A stretch of 10,123 bases of DNA, from contig JAKBQK010000291.1 of assembly GCA_021835265.1 (NCBI GenBank), positions 1 to 10,123 of the forward strand. The letters run 5' to 3'. Below the pieces are notes generated by a model that was not told the DNA's origin, made no database searches, and worked only from the letters and a program-made list of their open reading frames with translations. The stretch comes from Thermoplasmata archaeon (GTDB lineage: Archaea > Thermoplasmatota > Thermoplasmata > Thermoplasmatales > Thermoplasmataceae). This document shows, piece by piece, positions 7,603 through 10,123 of the stretch. Within the stretch, counting starts at the first letter, position 1. Every line of letters begins with the position of its first letter. The position numbers and the translations under genes were made by a program.

Positions 7603-7616
7603 TCAATTTTTTTATC
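7603..7616 (-). promoter_or_regulatory. Possible TATA box for the CBS-HEPN gene
   Basis: On the minus strand this reads GATAAAAAAATTGA, roughly 17-30 bases ahead of the GTG at 7587 and 25-38 ahead of the ATG at 7578. Position and AT-richness only. Confidence 0.3.
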
Positions 7617-7682
7617 CTGATTAAAGGGTCCTTTTAAGAGAGGACGAGCTCGGTAACTCCCCTTAAATCTTCAATGTAGCAA

Positions 7683-7700
7683 TTAACGTTAAAATTTAAC
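7683..7700 (+). promoter_or_regulatory. Promoter with overlapping palindromes ahead of the AbrB-type gene
   Basis: AAAATTTAAC at 7691-7700 is a good archaeal TATA box, 24-33 bases before the ATG at 7724. Two dyads overlap it: TTAACGTTAA (7683-7692, perfect) and GTTAAA-A-TTTAAC (7688-7700, 6-base arms). A dimeric DNA-binding protein sitting here would block the promoter, and autoregulation by the AbrB-type product is the simplest candidate. The promoter is well supported by position; the operator is inferred. Confidence 0.5.
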
Positions 7701-7723
7701 TTATTCCACTTATTACCCTCTCT

Positions 7724-7885
7724 ATGCCAGACAAACTTATAGCAGTGACAAGGACCTCATCCAAGGGCTCCTCATTGAGAATCACCCTTCCAAAAGAGAT
7801 TGCAGAGAAGTTGAAAGTATCGGAATCAGAGCATATTGGATTTTACGAAGTACAAGGAGAAGTTGTAGTTAGGAAGATTCAATAA
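7724..7885 (+). CDS. AbrB/MazE/SpoVT-type small DNA-binding protein
   Basis: 53 residues. VTRTSSKGSSLRITLPKEIA followed by EKLKVSESEHIGFYEVQGEVVVRKI is the swapped-hairpin AbrB/MazE fold: a K/S-rich first strand, a LRITLPKEI turn, and a final GEVVVRKI strand. Such proteins dimerise and bind operator DNA, either as antitoxins with a downstream toxin or as free-standing regulators; short orphan forms are common in archaea. Here no toxin ORF follows, since the next 700 bases have no convincing gene. The preceding CBS-HEPN gene on the opposite strand carries a possible RNase toxin and could be its target, which is speculation. The gene is too short for an ORF cutoff of about 60 codons. Start ATG at 7724 sits a TATA spacing below AAAATTTAAC. 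Confidence 0.88.
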   Translation: MPDKLIAVTRTSSKGSSLRITLPKEIAEKLKVSESEHIGFYEVQGEVVVRKIQ

Positions 7886-7889
7886 ATCC

Positions 7890-7910
7890 TTTGTTTATAA
7901 TAGAAACAAA
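7890..7910 (+). terminator. Possible weak terminator hairpin after the AbrB-type gene
   Basis: TTTGTTT (7890-7896) and AAACAAA (7904-7910) form a 7-bp stem around ATAATAG, 4 bases after the TAA. The stem is AT-rich and has no following T run, so the role is uncertain. Confidence 0.25.
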
Positions 7911-7921
7911 TAAATGAATGA

Positions 7922-7935
7922 ATTGGAATTCCAAT
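7922..7935. repeat. Perfect 14-bp palindrome
   Basis: ATTGGAATTCCAAT is its own reverse complement, with no loop. It lies 37 bases after the AbrB-type gene and 16 before the first TTTACA dyad, a layout suited to a dimeric regulator. Confidence 0.6.
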
Positions 7936-8011
7936 AAAAAATGCACTCACTTTACAGTTTGTAAACTTTACATCTAATTCCAGGTGACATCATGCTATGA
8001 CATACGCCAAT

Positions 8012-8032
8012 CCTGACAGATTCTTGGTCAGG
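8012..8032 (+). terminator. Possible terminator: inverted repeat then T-rich tract
   Basis: CCTGAC (8012-8017) and GTCAGG (8027-8032) form a 6-bp stem around a 9-base loop, followed by CTTTTCGCATTATTTTTCAC and more T-rich sequence. It could end a transcript from the AbrB-type gene, 126 bases upstream, but may just be another repeat of this region. Confidence 0.3.
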
Positions 8033-8151
8033 CTTTTCGCATTATTTTTCACTTTTTACCTCTATAATGCATAAATGATTATAGCCAAAAACCGAGTGTA
8101 AAGTAAAGTGTGTAAAGCAAAAATGTAAAGTGAAAGGCCTATAAATTGACG

Positions 8152-8292
8152 GCTGAACCGCTATTACTATGGATATTTTACGCTTTACAAAAAAATGTCA
8201 AGCATGCCATACAATTTTACATGTAAAGTGTAAAGTGACGTCCAGTTTGTAAAGCAATGTAAAGTGTTTGCTGAAAGGCTATTTCTATAGAT
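8152..8292. repeat. 23-bp imperfect direct repeat, second copy 118 bases downstream
   Basis: The copies are 8152-8174 and 8270-8292 and agree at 19 of 23 bases: GCTGAA, then GCTATT, then CTAT, then GAT are identical. TGTAAAGCAA and ATGTAAAGTG precede each copy (8111/8123 and 8248/8257), so two diverged copies of a unit of roughly 120-135 bases lie in tandem. Confidence 0.6.
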
Positions 8293-8330
8293 TACCAGAC
8301 ATTTTACAAATTATTATACCTGTTCTGTGG

Positions 8331-8366
8331 AAGCGACTTTGCGCCTGAAAGCAACTTTGCGCCTAA
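8331..8366. repeat. 18-bp tandem repeat, two copies
   Basis: AAGCGACTTTGCGCCTGA (8331-8348) is followed at once by AAGCAACTTTGCGCCTAA (8349-8366), 16 of 18 bases identical. It is more GC-rich than its surroundings and lies just past the TGTAAA cluster. Confidence 0.7.
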
Positions 8367-8592
8367 TAAATAAGAATCTTTAGTATCTGGAGATCTGTAT
8401 ACTTTCTTATCCTCGCATCCGATGATACCATATTGTCTATAATATCCACAAGCAATGGGGGTAGGCCCCTCCAGCATGGCTCAAAATTTCATTAAATTAG
8501 ATAATGTTCTACAAATATTGGACATCTCATGAAAGAAGAGACATTCTATTATATAATTTAGGAACGCATTTGTTAATAAATGTTAGAGTTTA

Positions 8593-8841
8593 GTGGCAGT
8601 ACTTAAAAGTATGAAACACTTTGCTGAAATACTGAATCATTCTATCCAAGGTGATTATCTTAATGTTCCACTTGGATTGATGATAAAAAGAAAGGGAAAA
8701 AATGAGGAAGAATACAAGGCTAAGCGCATAATGAAGTTGAAAATGAACCTTTCAAATTCAAATAGAATTTCTGTTAAAAATAAACAAGACAAAGTCAAAT
8801 TAAAAATGCCATTCCTCAACAGACTTGTCTACATTGTATAA
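8593..8841 (+). CDS. Doubtful small lysine-rich ORF
   Basis: 82 codons from a GTG at 8593; an in-frame TAG lies just upstream at 8584. The first 32 residues (MAVLKSMKHFAEILNHSIQG...) are mixed and could fold, while residues 32-75 are very rich in lysine and asparagine (KRKGKNEEEYKAKRIMKLKM, KNKQDKVKLK). I recognise no family. A TATA-like TTATATAATTTA (8548-8560) is 33-45 bases upstream, somewhat far for a leaderless start. The ORF sits alone between the repeat region and the membrane-protein gene and is framed by a 9-bp inverted repeat (8563-8571, 8872-8880). It may be a small basic nucleic-acid-binding protein, a gene remnant, or chance. Confidence 0.35.
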   Translation: MAVLKSMKHFAEILNHSIQGDYLNVPLGLMIKRKGKNEEEYKAKRIMKLKMNLSNSNRISVKNKQDKVKLKMPFLNRLVYIV

Positions 8842-8903
8842 CTATATAGTTCACTTACAGGTAATTTTAGTAAATGCGTTTGGTGTTTTCACAGAAGTTT
8901 AGA

Positions 8904-9581
8904 TCACTCGGTTCTAACCTTATTTTTCTGTCGCCAGAACGCAAAATCAAAAGAAATTAACATGAGTAGCGGAAAGACGAAATCAACATCTAATAACCCT
9001 CCGCCACCGAATACAGTAGTTGAGGTTAGGTATCTTATCGACTCTACATCACTTATCAAACCAATCAGAAAACCAAAAATATACGCTTTTATCATCCCTT
9101 CTTTATACGAATTTACGTACGCTAGATACGCTATATAGAATAGTGAAACGATAGTTGCGAAAATGTCAAAGCTGCCAGAATGCTTCCCTATAAACCTCAA
9201 CTGATGATAAAAGGCTGAAAAAACCAAGTCAAAGCAGAGTAAAATTAATACTACTAAAGTAACAGATTTGGAAGATTTACCTGGATGTAACTTGAGGTAC
9301 CAGACAATTAGCGCTGAAGAAATAACAAAAGGCAAGATGAAGCCCAAGTAATCAAACCTTATTAGAGTTCCAGGAAGACGTGAAGAGCTAAACTGCCCCA
9401 TGATGTAAAAAAAACCGCCTGAAAAACTCATTAAAAGGACATTTAGTAATATATAAACCAGAAAGAGGATCAAGAAAAAACAGAGGAAAAGTGAGACCCG
9501 CCGAATGGAATCATGTTTTTCCTCGGAATACTTGCTTCTCATTTTCATTACCAGATGCGAAACAGGATTAAGGAATTTCAT
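8904..9581 (-). CDS. Polytopic membrane protein of unknown function
   Basis: 225 residues with about six hydrophobic segments: roughly 29-52, 78-97, 105-125, 137-156, 163-180 and 199-216. The N-terminus is positively charged (MKMRSKYSEEKHDSIRR), so it probably lies inside the cell; no cleavable signal peptide is apparent. The most distinctive stretch is FGGGGLLDVDFVFP at 191-204, before the last segment, with SDVES at 177-181 ahead of it. Glycine-rich plus aspartate motifs like this occur in several archaeal membrane families (I thought of DUF1614), but I cannot assign one. The aspartates do not fit the YD/GLGD pair of presenilin-type proteases. It is transcribed away from the gene at 9779 with its own promoter, and nothing ties it to the defence-type genes. 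Confidence 0.85.
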   Translation of the reverse strand: MKFLNPVSHLVMKMRSKYSEEKHDSIRRVSLFLCFFLILFLVYILLNVLLMSFSGGFFYIMGQFSSSRLPGTLIRFDYLGFILPFVISSALIVWYLKLHPGKSSKSVTLVVLILLCFDLVFSAFYHQLRFIGKHSGSFDIFATIVSLFYIAYLAYVNSYKEGMIKAYIFGFLIGLISDVESIRYLTSTTVFGGGGLLDVDFVFPLLMLISFDFAFWRQKNKVRTE

Positions 9582-9599
9582 GAAGTTAGGAAAGTTAAG

Positions 9600-9612
9600 T
9601 AATTTTAAAACT
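9600..9612 (-). promoter_or_regulatory. Probable TATA box for the membrane-protein gene
   Basis: TTTTAAAATTAC on the minus strand, about 20-30 bases before the ATG at 9581: classic archaeal spacing for a leaderless mRNA. One arm of a 10-bp inverted repeat (9621-9630) lies just upstream. Confidence 0.5.
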
Positions 9613-9620
9613 TCTTCCTA

Positions 9621-9683
9621 ATAGTATCTTTTCATAATGTATCGTTGTCTCCTGTACTTCAAGCAATAAATTTAAGATACTAT
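9621..9683. repeat. Exact 10-bp inverted repeat between divergent promoters
   Basis: ATAGTATCTT (9621-9630) and AAGATACTAT (9674-9683) are exact complements separated by 43 bases. They lie in the 197-base gap between two divergent genes, one arm beside the membrane-protein TATA box and the other beside an ATAAATTTAA stretch. It is a possible two-site operator. Confidence 0.4.
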
Positions 9684-9746
9684 CAAATTTCGAAAGTCAT
9701 AATTTATTATGATAAGTAAACTGAGTTCTTTGGCATCGCCAATGCA

Positions 9747-9757
9747 AAATAATATTA
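9747..9757 (+). promoter_or_regulatory. Possible TATA box for the gene at 9779
   Basis: AAATAATATTA is centred about 27 bases ahead of the ATG at 9779, consistent with a leaderless transcript. Confidence 0.35.
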
Positions 9758-9778
9758 GCAAAATCAGATTGACACAAG

Positions 9779-10123
9779 ATGGGAAAAGCAGAGGATTTCT
9801 TCGAGGAGAAGTGGCAGGAATTATTGAAGATGTACAAAGAAGACTGGAAATACAATCTGAAAAACCACGGAAAAGTAGCCCTTAAATACGTGCCGGAGCA
9901 TTTTTATTCTGAGGGTGATGTTGAAGCAATCTTCTCCTGTCTGCTTAGGAATAAATTGATTAAAGAGAAATACTACAATTCAGAATACGTCGTTAGAAAC
10001 CAGCTGAGGTTTTCCCCCGGAGATTACGAGGGTTTCAATATCTCAGAAAAAATTGCCAAAATGAGAAAGTACTTGGGGAAGGCAAAAGTTGGTAAGAAAT
10101 CTTTTGTCCCGGATATTGTTATT
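9779..10123 (+). CDS. N-terminal 115 residues of a possible PD-(D/E)XK-type protein (3' end outside window)
   Basis: The frame opens at ATG 9779, with a TGA just upstream at 9770, and stays open to the window edge. The N-terminal ~65 residues are basic and helical (KWQELLKMYKEDWKYNLKNH, then SEGDVEAIFSCLLRNKLIKEK) and look like a small helical or winged-helix-type domain. The visible part ends in KKSFVPDIVI (106-115). A basic lead-in and a strand carrying PDIVI is how the first acidic motif of many PD-(D/E)XK nuclease cores reads; the confirming (D/E)XK strand would lie beyond the window. The nuclease call is therefore an inference from one half-motif, though it suits the neighbourhood. It diverges from the membrane-protein gene. 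A 58-codon ORF overlapping its start in another frame (9709-9885) is considered spurious. Confidence 0.7.
   Translation, partial: MGKAEDFFEEKWQELLKMYKEDWKYNLKNHGKVALKYVPEHFYSEGDVEAIFSCLLRNKLIKEKYYNSEYVVRNQLRFSPGDYEGFNISEKIAKMRKYLGKAKVGKKSFVPDIVI

Larger units (their letters stand above)
7951..8308. repeat. Iteron-like cluster of TGTAAA(G)/TTTACA elements
   Basis: The hexamer TGTAAA or its complement TTTACA occurs 13 times, starting at 7951, 7960, 7967, 8097, 8111, 8124, 8184, 8216, 8222, 8229, 8248, 8258 and 8303. Many copies extend to TGTAAAG or TGTAAAGTG. Two form dyads: TTTACA-GTT-TGTAAA (7951-7965) and the perfect TTTACATGTAAA (8216-8227). The copies group at 7951-7972, 8097-8130 and 8216-8264. 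The rest of the window has only scattered single copies. It could be a replication-initiator iteron array, a multi-site operator, or a nucleoid-protein site. Confidence 0.75.
7886..8592. other. Long gene-free region with repeats
   Basis: No frame in these 707 bases gives a convincing gene; I saw only short random ORFs. It is filled with short repeats: a 14-bp palindrome (7922-7935), thirteen TGTAAA/TTTACA elements (7951-8308), TGACAT twice 13 bases apart (7985, 7998), inverted repeats at 8012-8032 and 8062-8084, a 23-bp direct repeat, an 18-bp tandem repeat (8331-8366), and a small GC-rich hairpin GGGG-TAGG-CCCC at 8458-8469. After about 8475 the sequence is plain AT-rich DNA up to a TATA-like stretch (8548-8560). 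I found no tRNA, rRNA or CRISPR. Confidence 0.7.

Noticed and set aside
7951..8308. CRISPR array
   Set aside because: The repeated word is only 6-9 bases, occurs in both orientations with irregular spacing, and there is no uniform 24-40 base repeat or spacer pattern.
8450..8480. tRNA or other stable RNA at the GC-rich patch with GGGG-TAGG-CCCC
   Set aside because: No T-arm, anticodon arm or acceptor stem can be built; only a 4-5 bp hairpin is present.
8580..8606. 8-codon ORF at ATG 8580, well placed below the TATA-like box at 8548-8560
   Set aside because: Far too short to support as a gene; it may simply be leader sequence for the doubtful ORF at 8593.
8904..9581. Presenilin/signal-peptide-peptidase-like protease
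   Set aside because: The aspartates in SDVES and LLDVD do not match the YD and GLGD catalytic motifs or the PAL motif of that family.
9709..9885. 58-codon ORF starting MISKLSSLASPMQ, with TATA-like sequence upstream
   Set aside because: It overlaps the start of the longer open frame at 9779 in another frame, and has no recognisable domain; the longer frame has better protein-like composition and its own TATA spacing.

Overview
The window looks like part of an archaeal chromosome, most likely an accessory or defence island. The evidence for archaea is indirect. The DNA is AT-rich. Arginine is mostly AGA/AGG and ATA isoleucine is common. Several start codons lie about 24-35 bases downstream of TATA-like stretches, as expected for leaderless or short-leader archaeal transcripts. 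The set of families (orphan AbrB-type protein, NYN, AlbA_2, CBS-HEPN, OLD-like ATPase/TOPRIM) also fits. A thermoplasmatal (Thermoplasmata) source is my best guess, but it is inference only.

Layout. (1) 1-2210, plus strand: the C-terminal 515 residues of a type I restriction enzyme R subunit (HsdR), overlapping by 4 bases a YgjP/DUF45-type zinc metallopeptidase-like protein. (2) 2261-3301, minus: a protein with a C-terminal AlbA_2 (Schlafen-type) domain and an N-terminal half that may be EVE/PUA-like. Diverging from it at 3407-3937, plus, is a NYN-domain (LabA-like) probable RNase. (3) 3938-4191: a gap with an interrupted hairpin and a TATA-like box. (4) 4192-6640, plus: an unrecognised 248-residue helical protein followed by a 541-residue OLD-like protein (ABC ATPase plus TOPRIM nuclease); this is the best candidate for an undescribed two-gene system. 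(5) 6676-7587, minus and convergent: a CBS-pair plus HEPN RNase-like fusion. (6) 7724-7885, plus: a 53-residue AbrB/MazE-type DNA-binding protein whose promoter is covered by palindromes. (7) 7886-8592: about 700 bases without a convincing gene. It holds 13 copies of TGTAAA/TTTACA in 358 bases, several dyads, a 23-bp imperfect direct repeat and an 18-bp tandem repeat, so it resembles an iteron or operator array. (8) 8593-8841: a doubtful 82-codon lysine-rich ORF. (9) 8904-9581, minus: a polytopic membrane protein. (10) 9779 to the end, plus: the first 115 residues of a protein that breaks off at a PDIVI motif like the start of a PD-(D/E)XK nuclease core.

How they may work together: at least six genes carry nucleic-acid cleaving, binding or sensing domains (HsdR, AlbA_2, NYN, OLD/TOPRIM, CBS-HEPN, possible PD-(D/E)XK). 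They sit in short, separately promoted units on both strands, which is typical of a defence island built up by successive insertions rather than one operon. The repeat array beside the AbrB-type gene could be a relic replication or regulatory region of an integrated element. None of these functional links is demonstrated by the sequence alone.
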